NCBI RefSeq assembly: GCF_030264275.1
Contig: NZ_CP127165.1
Span: 1,476,001-1,540,000 of the forward strand
Origin: Marivivens sp. LCG002
GTDB lineage: Bacteria; Pseudomonadota; Alphaproteobacteria; Rhodobacterales; Rhodobacteraceae
Length of the DNA stretch: 64,000 nucleotides
Reading direction: 5' to 3'
Shown: one piece after another, positions 25,115 through 34,357 of the stretch
How positions within the stretch are numbered: the first letter of the stretch is position 1
Layout of the letters: every line of letters starts with the position of its first letter
Notes under the pieces: generated by a model
What the model was told of the DNA's origin: nothing
Databases searched by the model: none
What the model saw: only the letters and a program-made list of their open reading frames with translations
Position numbers and translations under genes: made by a program

Positions 25115-26182
25115 ATGAGCGGATTGAAACTCAAAGGACTGCGCAAAGCCTATGGCGGCTTTGAAGTCATTCGCGGCGTCGATCTTGAAATCGAACCCAA
25201 GGAATTCGTGGTCTTTGTCGGGCCTTCGGGCTGCGGCAAATCCACGATCCTGCGGATGATTGCAGGTCTCGAGGACATCTCGGGGGGCGAGCTTTTCATC
25301 GGTGATCGCATGGTCAACGATGTGGACGCGTCAAAGCGCGGCATCGCGATGGTGTTTCAATCCTATGCGCTCTATCCACATATGACCGTCGAAGAGAACA
25401 TGGGCTTTGCGCTCAAATATGCGGGCGAAAGCAAAGAGACGATCAAACGCCAAGTGGCGGAAGCTGCGCGGATACTGGGGCTTGAAGCACTGTTGTCCCG
25501 TCGCCCCAAGGATCTTTCGGGTGGTCAGCGCCAGCGCGTCGCCATCGGCCGCGCCATCGTGCGTCACCCCGAGGTTTTCCTCTTTGATGAACCGCTCTCG
25601 AACCTTGATGCCGAATTGCGCGTCCAGATGCGGATCGAAATCGCGCGGCTCCACAAAGAGCTTGGCACCACCATCATCTATGTGACCCACGATCAGGTCG
25701 AAGCGATGACGCTGGCGGACAAGATCGTCGTCCTACGCGATGGCCGCATCGAACAGGTAGGAAGCCCACTCGATCTCTATGACAATCCCAAGAACCAGTT
25801 TGTTGCGGGGTTCATCGGCTCTCCAAAGATGAACTTCCTCCCCGCCAAGATCCAAGGCGGACGGCTCTCGCTTGTGGGATATGCGGGGCAATCGCTCCCG
25901 CTCCCCCTGCTCGAAACCGCACCGCTCGACGGCACAGAGGTCATGATCGGCATTCGTCCCGAGCATTTCACCAAAGACGGTCAGGCCGCTCTCGAACTCA
26001 CCGTCGAAATCGTCGAGAACCTCGGCAATGAAACCTATGCTTATGCGCGGCAGGGCAACGCCGAGATGCTGACCATCGCCATGCAAGGGGACCGCTCGAC
26101 CCGTCCGGGATCAACGGTTTCGGCGCGCTTCGATCCGCAAAAGATGTTCCTCTTCGACACAAAGGGCGAAAGGATCTTCTGA
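25115..26182 (+). CDS. Sugar ABC transporter ATP-binding protein (MalK/UgpC type)
   Basis: ATPase that drives the importer, 355 residues. Walker A GPSGCGKSTILRMIAGLE, Q-loop FQSYALYPHMTV, signature LSGGQRQRVAIGRAIVRHP, Walker B VFLFDEPLSNLDAELR, switch His in YVTHDQVEAMTLADKIVVL. The C-terminal third (from about residue 235) is the MalK regulatory OB-type domain (IGIRPEHF). Last gene of the LacI-controlled operon. Confidence 0.94.
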   Translation: MSGLKLKGLRKAYGGFEVIRGVDLEIEPKEFVVFVGPSGCGKSTILRMIAGLEDISGGELFIGDRMVNDVDASKRGIAMVFQSYALYPHMTVEENMGFALKYAGESKETIKRQVAEAARILGLEALLSRRPKDLSGGQRQRVAIGRAIVRHPEVFLFDEPLSNLDAELRVQMRIEIARLHKELGTTIIYVTHDQVEAMTLADKIVVLRDGRIEQVGSPLDLYDNPKNQFVAGFIGSPKMNFLPAKIQGGRLSLVGYAGQSLPLPLLETAPLDGTEVMIGIRPEHFTKDGQAALELTVEIVENLGNETYAYARQGNAEMLTIAMQGDRSTRPGSTVSARFDPQKMFLFDTKGERIF

Positions 26183-26282
26183 TCTTCGGGAATTGATCGG
26201 CAGGACATCGCGCGTGGTCCGCTTTCACCTTGCACCTTGCTGCACAAGGCTCCACTGTATGCCCAAGTGAAGAGGAGCGCCC

Positions 26283-27224
26283 ATGTCCCCCCGCAAGATC
26301 ATCATCGATACTGACCCCGGTCAGGACGACGCTGTTGCCATTCTTCTCGCCCTCGCGAGCCCCGAAGATGTCGAAGTCCTCGGGATCACGGCGGTTGCGG
26401 GCAACGTGCCTTTGCCGCTGACCGAAAAGAACGCGCGTATCGTTTGCGAGGTTGCGGGACGTCCCGACGTCAAGGTCTTTGCAGGCTGCGATGCCCCGCT
26501 CGTTCGCCCCTTGGTCACCGCAGAGCATGTGCACGGCAAGACAGGTCTTGATGGCCCCGCGCGCCCAGATCCGACAATGCCGCTTCAGGACCAGCATGCC
26601 GTCGACTTCATCATCGAAACGTTGCGCGCCCAGCCGAGCGACACGATTACGCTTTGCCCGCTCGGGCCTCTGACCAATATCGCCACAGCCTTCCAGAAAG
26701 CCCCCGACATTGTCGAGCGCGTGCACCAGATCGTTCTGATGGGCGGTGGGTTTTTCGAGGGCGGGAACATCACCCCTTCGGCCGAATTCAACATCTATGT
26801 CGATCCCGAAGCCGCCGAAGTGGTGTTCCGCTCGGGTGTCAGCATCGTCATGTGCCCGCTCGACGTGACCCACAAGGCGCTTACCGATCGCACATGGATC
26901 GAGAAAATGGAAAGCCTCGGCACGCTTGCGGGACATATGGTTGCAGGTTGGACCGACTTTTTCGAACGGTTCGATGTGGCAAAATACGGCTCGACGGGCG
27001 CACCGCTGCATGATCCTTGCGTGATTGCCTATCTCATCGACCCAAAGCTTTTTGACGGGCGCTTCATCAACGTCGAGATCGAGACGAAATCGGATCTGAC
27101 GCTCGGCATGACCGTTGCGGACTGGTGGCGCGTGACCGACCGCAAACCGAATGCGCTCTTTCTCAATTCCGTGCACCGCGATGGGCTCTTTGATCTCTTG
27201 AGCGAGAGGATCGCGCGTCTATGA
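26283..27224 (+). CDS. Nucleoside hydrolase (inosine/uridine-preferring family)
   Basis: Cleaves the N-glycosidic bond of ribonucleosides for base salvage. 313 residues from ATG 26283, ribosome site AAGAGGAG. The calcium-binding N-terminal signature is IIIDTDPGQDDAVAILLAL. Further family motifs: ITAVAGNVPLPLTEKNA, PLGPLTNIATAF, VLMGGGFFEGGNITPSAEFNIYVDPEAA, and the C-terminal GAPLHDPCVIAYL. It may form a unit with the acetyltransferase gene it overlaps by 4 bases. Not obviously linked to the sugar operon, which ends 100 bases upstream. Confidence 0.93.
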   Translation: MSPRKIIIDTDPGQDDAVAILLALASPEDVEVLGITAVAGNVPLPLTEKNARIVCEVAGRPDVKVFAGCDAPLVRPLVTAEHVHGKTGLDGPARPDPTMPLQDQHAVDFIIETLRAQPSDTITLCPLGPLTNIATAFQKAPDIVERVHQIVLMGGGFFEGGNITPSAEFNIYVDPEAAEVVFRSGVSIVMCPLDVTHKALTDRTWIEKMESLGTLAGHMVAGWTDFFERFDVAKYGSTGAPLHDPCVIAYLIDPKLFDGRFINVEIETKSDLTLGMTVADWWRVTDRKPNALFLNSVHRDGLFDLLSERIARL

Positions 27225-27670
27225 CCACCAACATCACCCTCGGCAAGACCGAGGATATCGACCGCGTCCTGTCGCTTATGGAGCGGTTCCACGAAGAGCG
27301 CGGGATCGTCTCGGACGATGGGCTTCGCCGCCGCGCGGTGATGCCGCTCTTGGACGGAAGCCCGCATGGCGCGGTCTGGCTGATCGGCCCGACACGGGCC
27401 CCGCTTGGCTATGTGCTCGTGACCTTCGGCTGGTCGGTTGCTTTCGGCGGCACCGAAGGCTGGGTGGACGAGGCCTATATCCGCCCCTCGGTCCGCAATC
27501 GCGGGATCGGGACCGAAGTCCTCCATGCCATTGCCGTGTCCTTGACGGCGGGCGGTGTGCGTGCGCTCCATGCGCGGCTGGCCCATGATGATCTGGACGC
27601 ACAGCGCTTTTGCAAGCGCGTCGGCTTCGAGCCGCGCGACGGCATTCTTGTGATGACGGATCGACTCTAG
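27221..27670 (+). CDS. GNAT family N-acetyltransferase
   Basis: A 149-residue acetyl-CoA-dependent transferase, substrate unknown. The acetyl-CoA site is [16 protein letters not shown], preceded by the beta-4 strand [10 protein letters not shown] and followed by a typical C-terminal [12 protein letters not shown] segment. Its ATG overlaps the nucleoside hydrolase stop (ATGA), pointing to co-translation. Confidence 0.88.
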   Translation: MTTNITLGKTEDIDRVLSLMERFHEERGIVSDDGLRRRAVMPLLDGSPHGAVWLIGPTRAPLGYVLVTFGWSVAFGGTEGWVDEAYIRPSVRNRGIGTEVLHAIAVSLTAGGVRALHARLAHDDLDAQRFCKRVGFEPRDGILVMTDRL

Positions 27671-27707
27671 CCCTTGGCGTTTCGCCCCCGAACCCCATGT
27701 ATTGCCC

Positions 27708-29120
27708 ATGACCCTCGTGATCCCATTTGACAATTCCTACGCGCGGCTTCCGGACCGGATGTTTTCGCGCGTTGACCCGACGCCTGTCGGTGCGCCCTCT
27801 CTCATTGCGGTGAACGCGCCATTGGCGCACGAGCTTGGCATAGACCCCGAGGCTCTCGGCGGCCCGATCGGGCTCGAGGTCCTTGCCGGCAACGCCATCG
27901 CCGCAGGCTCCGAGCCCATCGCCCAAGCCTATGCGGGCCACCAATTCGGAAATTGGAACCCCGGTCTCGGTGATGGCCGCGCGATCCTTTTGGGCGAGGT
28001 GGTAGACCAAAACGGGCAGCGGCGGGACATCCAGCTCAAAGGTTCGGGTCCGACGCCCTATTCGCGGCGCGGTGACGGGCGCGCGTGGCTCGGGCCCGTT
28101 TTGCGCGAATACATCATGAGCGAGGCGATGCATGCCCTCGGCGTTCCGACCACGCGTGCCCTTGCTGCGGTCGCCACGGGCGAGACCGTCATTCGCGAAG
28201 GCTATTTCCCAGGCGCGATCCTGACCCGCATCGCGGCAAGCCACATCCGCGTCGGCACCTTCCAACTCTTTGCCGCGCGGCGCGATCTGCCCGCGCTCGA
28301 AGCGCTCGTTTCCCATGTGATCGAGCGGCATTACCCCGATGCAAAGGGTCCAAGCGATCTCTTGCGCGCCGTCACCAAGGCCCAAGCAGATCTTATCGCG
28401 AAATGGATTTCCATCGGTTTCATTCACGGCGTCATGAACACCGACAACATGACCGTCTCGGGCGAGACCATCGACTATGGCCCCTGTGCCTTTATGGACG
28501 AATACCACCCGTCGACGGTGTTCAGCTCGATCGACACCCAAGGACGCTATGCCTATGGCAACCAGCCGCAAATCGCGGTCTGGAACATTGCCCAGCTTGC
28601 CACCGCTCTTGTTCCCCTGATGCCCGATCAGGACGCCGCAATCGAAGAATTCACCGAGATCGTAAACAGCTTTGCCGATCTCTATCAGGCCGAATGGCGG
28701 CGGCTCATGGCGGCAAAAATCGGACTTGCCGACACAGAGCAGAGCTTTTCTCTCGTCAATCGCCTGCTCAAGCTGATGATGGACAGCGGCTCGGATTTCA
28801 CCAACACTTTTGCGGCTCTCCAGAACGGTCAAGCGCGCGATCAGTTCACCGACCGCGCGGCGTTCGATCTCTGGCACGAGGATTGGAAGTCTTTTGCCCC
28901 CGACACCGCGCTCATGGAGCGGATGAACCCGAAGATCATCCCGCGTCTGCACAAAATCGAAGCGGTGATCCAATCGGGGGTTCAGGGCGACTTTGCGCCG
29001 TTCCACGAAATGCTCGGCGTTGTAACGGCGCCCTTTGCGGCGCTTGACGAGCTTCGTTCGGCCTATGCAAAGCCGCCTGCCCCGTCCGAGCGCGTCACGC
29101 GCACCTTTTGCGGCACATGA
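27708..29120 (+). CDS. selO: Protein adenylyltransferase SelO (YdiU/UPF0061)
   Basis: A pseudokinase-fold enzyme that transfers AMP to Ser/Thr/Tyr of target proteins, linked to redox stress in studied bacteria. 470 residues from ATG 27708 ([19 protein letters not shown]). Conserved blocks: [67 protein letters not shown] (active-site Asn/Asp residues) and [18 protein letters not shown]. Length is typical. Followed by a strong bidirectional terminator. Confidence 0.95.
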   Translation: MTLVIPFDNSYARLPDRMFSRVDPTPVGAPSLIAVNAPLAHELGIDPEALGGPIGLEVLAGNAIAAGSEPIAQAYAGHQFGNWNPGLGDGRAILLGEVVDQNGQRRDIQLKGSGPTPYSRRGDGRAWLGPVLREYIMSEAMHALGVPTTRALAAVATGETVIREGYFPGAILTRIAASHIRVGTFQLFAARRDLPALEALVSHVIERHYPDAKGPSDLLRAVTKAQADLIAKWISIGFIHGVMNTDNMTVSGETIDYGPCAFMDEYHPSTVFSSIDTQGRYAYGNQPQIAVWNIAQLATALVPLMPDQDAAIEEFTEIVNSFADLYQAEWRRLMAAKIGLADTEQSFSLVNRLLKLMMDSGSDFTNTFAALQNGQARDQFTDRAAFDLWHEDWKSFAPDTALMERMNPKIIPRLHKIEAVIQSGVQGDFAPFHEMLGVVTAPFAALDELRSAYAKPPAPSERVTRTFCGT

Positions 29121-29122
29121 AA

Positions 29123-29147
29123 AAGGGCGGGATCATCTCCCGCCCTT
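29123..29147. terminator. Bidirectional terminator between selO and the cyclophilin genes
   Basis: AAGGGCGGGA (29123-29132) pairs perfectly with TCCCGCCCTT (29138-29147), 5-base loop, A/T flanks. Serves both convergent transcripts. Confidence 0.8.
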
Positions 29148-29171
29148 CTCAATTCCGGAATGTCCGCTCGA

Positions 29172-29717
29172 TTACTCGGTTACGGTCACTTTGATCATCA
29201 CGTCGGGACGGCCGATGATTGCGCCGTTCGGACCCTCGCCGCGCTTGATCGCGTCGACGACATCCATACCTTCGGTCACGCGGCCCACAACGGTGTATTG
29301 ACCGTTCAGGAAATCGCCCTGCTCGAACATGATAAAGAACTGCGAATTGGCCGAGTTCGGATCGGAGGAGCGCGCCATGCCGACGATACCGCGGGCAAAG
29401 GGCTCTTCGCTGAATTCGGCTTCGATATCGCCGAACTCGGACCCGCCCATGCCGGCCATGCGCATGTCCATACCGATGCGCCCGAACTGGACGTCACCGG
29501 TCTGGGCCATAAAGCCGTCGATCACGCGGTGGAAGACCACCCCGTCATAAAGACCCTCGGCGGCAATCGCCTTGATCTGTTCGACGTGCTTGGGCGCAAG
29601 CTCTTCGAGAAGGTCGATCTTGATGGTGCCCTGAGCTTCGCCGTCGACCATGATCTCGAGACCGCTGGCAAAGGCCGAAGAGGCAACCAGAGTAAAGGCT
29701 GCTGCGAGCTTAAACAT
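29172..29717 (-). CDS. Periplasmic peptidyl-prolyl cis-trans isomerase (cyclophilin type)
   Basis: Prolyl isomerase assisting folding in the periplasm. 181 residues from ATG 29717, chosen over a TTG 9 bases upstream because AAGG lies at the right distance. Signal peptide MFKLAAAFTLVASSAFA then GLEIMVDG. Cyclophilin core: VVFHRVIDGFMAQTGDV, GIVGMARSSDPNSANSQFFIMF, DFLNGQYTVVGRVTEGMDVVDAI. Its start overlaps the end of the cytoplasmic paralogue (ATGTTTAA), so both are made from one transcript. Confidence 0.93.
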   Translation of the reverse strand: MFKLAAAFTLVASSAFASGLEIMVDGEAQGTIKIDLLEELAPKHVEQIKAIAAEGLYDGVVFHRVIDGFMAQTGDVQFGRIGMDMRMAGMGGSEFGDIEAEFSEEPFARGIVGMARSSDPNSANSQFFIMFEQGDFLNGQYTVVGRVTEGMDVVDAIKRGEGPNGAIIGRPDVMIKVTVTE

Positions 29718-30216
29718 CTGCCGCAACCTTGACCGAGATCATACGGTCGGGGTTCGCAGGCGGCTCGCCACGGGTGATGTTGTCGACGAATTCCATCCCT
29801 TCGATCACGCGGCCATAGACCGTGTATTGACCGTTGAGGAAATGGTTGTCCTTGAAGTTGATAAAGAACTGCGAGTTGGCGGAGTTCGGGTTCATCGAAC
29901 GCGCCGCACCGAGGGTGCCGCGATCATGCGGAAGACGCGAGAATTCGGCAGGAAGATCGGGAAGATCCGACCCGCCCGTTCCGGCCGCACGCAGGTTGAA
30001 GTTGTCTTCCATGTCGCCGTTGGCCACGTCGCCCGTCTGGGCCATAAAGCCGTCGATCACGCGGTGAAAGCAAACGTTGTCGTATTCGCCCGCACGAGCG
30101 AGCTCTTTCATACGGGCTGTGTGCAGCGGTGCAACGTCAGCAAGAAGCTCGATAACGACTTTACCGTCTTTCAATTCGATGATGACGGTGTTTTCAGGGT
30201 CTTTGATCTCGGCCAC
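29710..30216 (-). CDS. ppiB: Cytoplasmic peptidyl-prolyl cis-trans isomerase (cyclophilin type)
   Basis: 168-residue cyclophilin without a signal peptide (MAEIKDPENTVIIELKDG). Motifs: VCFHRVIDGFMAQTGDVANGD, GTLGAARSMNPNSANSQFFINF, HFLNGQYTVYGRVIEGMEFVDNI. The active-site Arg (FHRV) and Phe/Gln residues are present. Tandem with, and clearly a paralogue of, the periplasmic enzyme that follows it. Divergent from pgk. Confidence 0.93.
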   Translation of the reverse strand: MAEIKDPENTVIIELKDGKVVIELLADVAPLHTARMKELARAGEYDNVCFHRVIDGFMAQTGDVANGDMEDNFNLRAAGTGGSDLPDLPAEFSRLPHDRGTLGAARSMNPNSANSQFFINFKDNHFLNGQYTVYGRVIEGMEFVDNITRGEPPANPDRMISVKVAADV

Positions 30217-30315
30217 GGGGCACTCCTTTGGAAAACATTCGCCAGTGACATAAGGCTATTTCGCGTCCTTGCCAAGGGATGGTGCTTGACCTTGGCGTGA
30301 GGACGGTTACGAACA

Positions 30316-30335
30316 AAGCGCTATCGCTAAACTAC
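30316..30335. promoter_or_regulatory. GCTAAAC-type motif upstream of pgk
   Basis: AAGCGCTATCGCTAAACTAC. The right half, CGCTAAACTA, is identical to that in the pdhA element (33304-33323). It ends 10 bases before the pgk start and overlaps the region shared with ppiB. Probably a regulator site; weaker palindrome than the pdhA copy. Confidence 0.4.
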
Positions 30336-30345
30336 GGAGGTTCGG

Positions 30346-31524
30346 ATGGCTTGGAAAACTCTTGACGACATGGATCTTGACGGCAAACGCGTTCTGGTGC
30401 GCGTGGATATCAACGTGCCCGTCGAAGAAGGCCGCGTCACCGACACAAGCCGCATCGACCGTATCGTGCCCACCATCAAGGATATCGTCGCCATGGGCGG
30501 CACGCCGATCCTGCTGGCGCATTTCGGCCGCCCCAAGGGTCAGCCCGTCCCCGAAATGAGCCTGCGCGTCACCCTGCCCGCGCTCGAGGCGGCGCTCGGC
30601 ACCTCTGTCACCTTCGTCGAAAAACCCTCGGGCGACGAACTTGCCGCGCTTCCCAAGGGCACTGTGGTTCTTGTGGAAAACACCCGCTTTTCCCCGATGG
30701 AAGAAAAGAACGACCCGATGATGGCAAAATTCCTTGCCTCGCTGGGTGATGTCTACGTCAACGACGCCTTTTCCGCCGCGCACCGCGCTCATGCCTCGAC
30801 CGAAGGCGTGGCCCATCTCCTTCCCTCCTGCGCTGGCCGCCTGATGGCCGAAGAGCTTGGCGCTCTGGACAAAGCGCTCGGCACCCCCGCGCGCCCCGTG
30901 GTCGCTGTCGTCGGCGGCGCCAAAGTGTCGACCAAGCTCGATCTCCTTGGCAACCTCGTCGGCAAGGTGGACCATCTTGTCATCGGTGGCGGCATGGCCA
31001 ATACCTTCCTCGCGGCCCAAGGCGTGAATGTCGGCAAATCGCTCTGCGAGCATGACCTCGCCCAGACCGCTCTCGATATCCTCGACAAGGCCAAGGCTGC
31101 AGGCTGCGAAATCATCCTGCCCCGCGATGTCGTCGTCGCCCGTGAATTCAAGGCAGGTGCGGCCAATGAAACCGTCGCGCCCGATGCCTGCCCCGCAGAC
31201 GCCATGATCCTCGATGCAGGCCCCGCAACCGTGGCCTATATCTCGGACGTGCTGGACAAGGCCAAAACGCTGGTCTGGAACGGCCCGCTCGGCGCGTTCG
31301 AGATTACCCCGTTTGACGCCGCCACCAACGCCGCCGCCGCCAAGGCCGCAACGCTCTCCAAAGCGGGCAAGCTGATTTCGGTCGCAGGTGGCGGTGACAC
31401 GGTCGCAGCCCTCAACCAAGCGGGCGCAGCAGAGGACTTCACCTATATCTCGACGGCAGGCGGCGCCTTCCTCGAATGGATGGAAGGCAAAACCCTCCCC
31501 GGTGTTGCGGCTCTCGAAGCCTGA
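30346..31524 (+). CDS. pgk: Phosphoglycerate kinase
   Basis: Interconverts 1,3-bisphosphoglycerate + ADP and 3-phosphoglycerate + ATP in glycolysis/gluconeogenesis. 392 residues, ribosome site CGGAGG. Hallmarks: [101 protein letters not shown]. Ends with its own terminator. A candidate regulator site overlaps its promoter region. Confidence 0.97.
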   Translation: MAWKTLDDMDLDGKRVLVRVDINVPVEEGRVTDTSRIDRIVPTIKDIVAMGGTPILLAHFGRPKGQPVPEMSLRVTLPALEAALGTSVTFVEKPSGDELAALPKGTVVLVENTRFSPMEEKNDPMMAKFLASLGDVYVNDAFSAAHRAHASTEGVAHLLPSCAGRLMAEELGALDKALGTPARPVVAVVGGAKVSTKLDLLGNLVGKVDHLVIGGGMANTFLAAQGVNVGKSLCEHDLAQTALDILDKAKAAGCEIILPRDVVVAREFKAGAANETVAPDACPADAMILDAGPATVAYISDVLDKAKTLVWNGPLGAFEITPFDAATNAAAAKAATLSKAGKLISVAGGGDTVAALNQAGAAEDFTYISTAGGAFLEWMEGKTLPGVAALEA

Positions 31525-31550
31525 TTCCACCCTTTGACGCAAACCCATCA

Positions 31551-31576
31551 AAGCCCGCCTTCGCGCGGGCTTTTTT
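31551..31576 (+). terminator. Intrinsic terminator of pgk
   Basis: AAGCCCGC (31551-31558) pairs with GCGGGCTT (31565-31572), then a T-run to 31576. Confidence 0.88.
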
Positions 31577-31625
31577 GTGTCAAAAAACATCATTCTTTTA
31601 TAAATTTTCCTGATTATTCCCAATA

Positions 31626-31679
31626 TGTTAGCGCTCAAGTCGCTTGGTTGCGCTAACAATTTGGACGGTTGCGCTAACA
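31626..31679. promoter_or_regulatory. Three spaced operator-like repeats upstream of the aldolase gene
   Basis: Sites at 31626-31639 (TGTTAGCGCTCAAG), 31645-31658 (TGGTTGCGCTAACA) and 31666-31679 (CGGTTGCGCTAACA). Each matches the palindrome TGTTAGCGCTAACA at 11-12 of 14 positions; centres are 19 and 21 bases apart, about two helix turns. Such palindromes are typical of LacI-family carbon regulators (CceR type, from memory). The region 31577-31625 is AT-rich and likely contains the promoter. Confidence 0.6.
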
Positions 31680-31750
31680 ATCTTGCACAACCGCAAAGCG
31701 CCCCCTACGCCAGCCCTAGAACGGCCACCGCAACCCAAAGGGCTCTGACC

Positions 31751-32680
31751 ATGAAGACCACCAAGATCGTCCAGAAAATCCTCGCAAACTACGAAGGCGA
31801 GACGCCGGGCGTCAAAGCCAACCTCGCCCGCATGCTGATGACCGGCAAACTGGGCGGCACCGGCAAGATGATCATCCTTCCCGTCGATCAGGGGTTCGAG
31901 CACGGCCCCGCCCGCACCTTTGCCCCCAACCCCGGCGGATATGACCCCCACTACCACTACCAGCTTGCGATCGACGCAGGTCTCAACGCCTATGCCGCAC
32001 CCCTCGGGATGATCGAGGCAGGCGCCGACACATTCGCAGGCCAGATCCCGACGATCCTCAAGGTCAACTCCGCCAACTCGCTCATGTCCGACACCTGCGG
32101 CAAGAATCAGGCCGTGACCGCCTCGGTCGATGACGCGCTGCGTCTGGGCTGTTCGGCCATCGGCTTCACTATCTATCCCGGCTCGGACGCCCAGCTCGAC
32201 ATGTATGAAGAAATCGTCGAGATGCGCAAAGAAGCCGCTGCCAAAGGCGTGGCCACCGTGATCTGGTCCTATCCGCGCGGCGAAGCCATCACCAAAGACG
32301 GCGAAACCGCGATCGACGTCGCAGCCTATGCCGCCCAGATTGCCGCCCTCATTGGGGCCCATATCATCAAGATCAAACTCTCGACCGATCACCTGATGCT
32401 CCCCGAGGCAAAGAAAGTCTACGAGGACCAGAAGATCGACATCGCAACCCAAGCCGCCCGCGTGCGTCACTGCATGGACGCCTCCTTTGGCGGCCGCCGC
32501 ATCGTCGTCTTCTCGGGCGGCGCAAAGAAAGGCGCCAACAGCGTCTATGACGATGCCCGCGCAATCCGCGACGGCGGCGGCAACGGCTCGATCATCGGGC
32601 GCAACTCTTTCCAGCGCGAGCGCGGCGAAGCCCTGCACATGCTGCAAAAGCTTGTTCATATCTACCGCGGCAAAGCCTGA
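31751..32680 (+). CDS. fbaB: Class I fructose-bisphosphate aldolase (FbaB/DeoC-fold type)
   Basis: Schiff-base aldolase splitting or forming fructose-1,6-bisphosphate. 309 residues from ATG 31751 (MKTTKIVQKILANYEGETPG); the frame is open upstream through the operator repeats but lacks a better start. Features: PVDQGFEHGPARTF, the TILKVNSANSLM strand, CSAIGFTIYPGSDAQ, IWSYPRGEAI, HIIKIKLSTDH with the Schiff-base Lys, FSGGAKKGANSVYDDA, GGGNGSIIGRNSFQR phosphate site. It lies next to pgk, so both lower glycolytic/gluconeogenic steps are clustered. Confidence 0.93.
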   Translation: MKTTKIVQKILANYEGETPGVKANLARMLMTGKLGGTGKMIILPVDQGFEHGPARTFAPNPGGYDPHYHYQLAIDAGLNAYAAPLGMIEAGADTFAGQIPTILKVNSANSLMSDTCGKNQAVTASVDDALRLGCSAIGFTIYPGSDAQLDMYEEIVEMRKEAAAKGVATVIWSYPRGEAITKDGETAIDVAAYAAQIAALIGAHIIKIKLSTDHLMLPEAKKVYEDQKIDIATQAARVRHCMDASFGGRRIVVFSGGAKKGANSVYDDARAIRDGGGNGSIIGRNSFQRERGEALHMLQKLVHIYRGKA

Positions 32681-32701
32681 TCCGCGCCGATCCCCTGCTC
32701 G

Positions 32702-32731
32702 AATGGCCTCCCGCTGCGGAGGCCATTTTTT
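32702..32731 (+). terminator. Intrinsic terminator of the aldolase gene
   Basis: AATGGCCTCC (32702-32711) pairs perfectly with GGAGGCCATT (32718-32727), 6-base loop, then TTTT. Confidence 0.88.
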
Positions 32732-32823
32732 CTTGAAAATATACGAATTAGGGGATTCACAAAACGAATCAGATGTGCGATTCTAGCCCTACCGCGCGTA
32801 AGACGCGGAAAAAGAGGCAGAAA

Positions 32824-33123
32824 ATGAACCGTCACAGCAGACCTTCTCTCGGGTCCCTCATCTATTTCTTGGGTGCCATCCTTCTGGGCCTCTATTTTAC
32901 CTTTGCCGCCGTGCAGGGGGATTACGGGGTGTTCAAACGCGCCGAAGTCACCGCCGAAGGCAAAAAGCTTCAGCAGGACCTCGACGCCATCAACGCACAG
33001 GTCGCGCGAATGGAAAATCTGACCCATCGCCTCTCGGACACCTATCTCGACCTCGACCTTCTCGATGAACGCGCGCGCGACGTTCTGGGCATGATCCGCG
33101 CCGACGAAATCGTCATCCGCTGA
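32824..33123 (+). CDS. ftsB: Septum formation initiator FtsB/DivIC family
   Basis: Small bitopic cell-division protein that joins FtsL and FtsQ in the divisome. 99 residues from ATG 32824, ribosome site GAGG. One membrane helix (SLIYFLGAILLGLYFTFAAV, about residues 10-30) is followed by a periplasmic coiled-coil (KRAEVTAEGKKLQQDLDAINAQVARMENLTHRL) and a short globular end (LLDERARDVLGMIRADEIVIR). Placement just before the pdh operon is, as far as I recall, usual in this group. Confidence 0.88.
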   Translation: MNRHSRPSLGSLIYFLGAILLGLYFTFAAVQGDYGVFKRAEVTAEGKKLQQDLDAINAQVARMENLTHRLSDTYLDLDLLDERARDVLGMIRADEIVIR

Positions 33124-33172
33124 GCCTTGCCTTTGTGCCCCAAATATCCCGGGGTGAATGCGCCAAAGGCGC

Positions 33173-33189
33173 AGAGGGGCAGCGCCCCT
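33173..33189 (+). other. Stem-loop after ftsB
   Basis: GAGGGGC (33173-33179) pairs with GCCCCTC (33183-33189), followed by a pyrimidine run CCTCCTCC instead of T. It may act as a weak terminator between ftsB and pdhA. Confidence 0.45.
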
Positions 33190-33303
33190 CCCTCCTCCAC
33201 CCAATAAAACGTGGCTCTTGGACTGGTTTGCGCCTGACGCAAACCTCCTATGTGCGCGCACCCGATATTGATACTCGCTTTCCGGCGCCAAATGGTTTAA
33301 GAG

Positions 33304-33323
33304 ATAGTTTAACGCTAAACTAT
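33304..33323. promoter_or_regulatory. Palindromic operator upstream of pdhA
   Basis: ATAGTTTAACGCTAAACTAT: perfect 8-base inverted arms around ACGC, 25 bases before the pdhA start. The half CGCTAAACTA recurs before pgk and GCGCTAACA before the aldolase gene. Its closeness to the start codon suggests repression. Confidence 0.6.
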
Positions 33324-33348
33324 TTCGCCATCTCAGGACGGAGGACCT

Positions 33349-34338
33349 ATGGCCGCGAAAAAGCCAGCCGCACAGGCAAACGTATCCGCAGAAGAACTTC
33401 TTGGATATTACCGTGAAATGCTTCTCATCCGCCGCTTCGAAGAAAAGGCAGGCCAGCTCTACGGCATGGGTCTGATCGGCGGCTTCTGTCACCTCTACAT
33501 CGGCCAGGAAGCGGTCGTCGTCGGCCTCGAAGCCTGCACCAAAGAGGGTGACAAGCGCGTCACCTCTTACCGCGACCACGGGCACATGCTCGCTTGCGGC
33601 ATGGAAGCGAACGGCGTGATGGCAGAACTTACCGGCCGCGAAGGTGGCTATTCCAAAGGTAAGGGCGGCTCGATGCACATGTTCTCCAAGGAAAAACACT
33701 TCTACGGCGGCCACGGCATCGTCGGCGCTCAGGTGCCGCTTGGCGCGGGTCTTGCCTTCTCGGACAAATACAAGGGCAACGACAACGTCACCTTCGCCTA
33801 TTTCGGGGACGGTGCGGCCAACCAGGGTCAGGTCTACGAGACCTACAACATGGCCCAGCTCTGGGACCTTCCCGTGATCTTCGTGATCGAGAACAACCAA
33901 TATGCGATGGGCACCTCGGTCGCCCGCTCGACCAAATCCCCTGCCCTGTGGAAGCGCGGCGAAGCCTACGGCATCGCGGGCGAAGAAGTGGACGGCATGT
34001 CGGTGCTTGCAGTAAAAGAGGCAGGCGAGCGCGCCGTTGCCCACTGCCGCGCGGGCAAAGGCCCCTACATTCTCGAAGTGAAAACCTACCGTTACCGCGG
34101 CCACTCGATGTCGGACCCCGCAAAATACCGGACCCGCGAAGAAGTGCAAAAGATGCGCGAAGAGCGTGACCCGATCGAGCAAGTCCGTTCGATCCTGCTC
34201 ACGGGCGGCCACGCCTCCGAGGACGATCTGAAAAAGATCGACAAGGATATCAAAGACATCGTGAACGAATCCGCCGAATTCGCGAAAAACAGCCCCGAGC
34301 CCGAGCTTTCCGAGCTCTGGACCGATATTTACGCCTAA
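33349..34338 (+). CDS. pdhA: Pyruvate dehydrogenase E1 component, alpha subunit
   Basis: Thiamine-diphosphate-dependent decarboxylase half of E1. 329 residues, ribosome site ACGGAGG. Motifs: [62 protein letters not shown]; the cofactor fold [37 protein letters not shown]; and the phosphorylation-loop-like [15 protein letters not shown]. First gene of pdhABC, with a palindromic operator upstream. Confidence 0.97.
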   Translation: MAAKKPAAQANVSAEELLGYYREMLLIRRFEEKAGQLYGMGLIGGFCHLYIGQEAVVVGLEACTKEGDKRVTSYRDHGHMLACGMEANGVMAELTGREGGYSKGKGGSMHMFSKEKHFYGGHGIVGAQVPLGAGLAFSDKYKGNDNVTFAYFGDGAANQGQVYETYNMAQLWDLPVIFVIENNQYAMGTSVARSTKSPALWKRGEAYGIAGEEVDGMSVLAVKEAGERAVAHCRAGKGPYILEVKTYRYRGHSMSDPAKYRTREEVQKMREERDPIEQVRSILLTGGHASEDDLKKIDKDIKDIVNESAEFAKNSPEPELSELWTDIYA

Positions 34339-34357
34339 GGTCGAGGGAGGACATACA

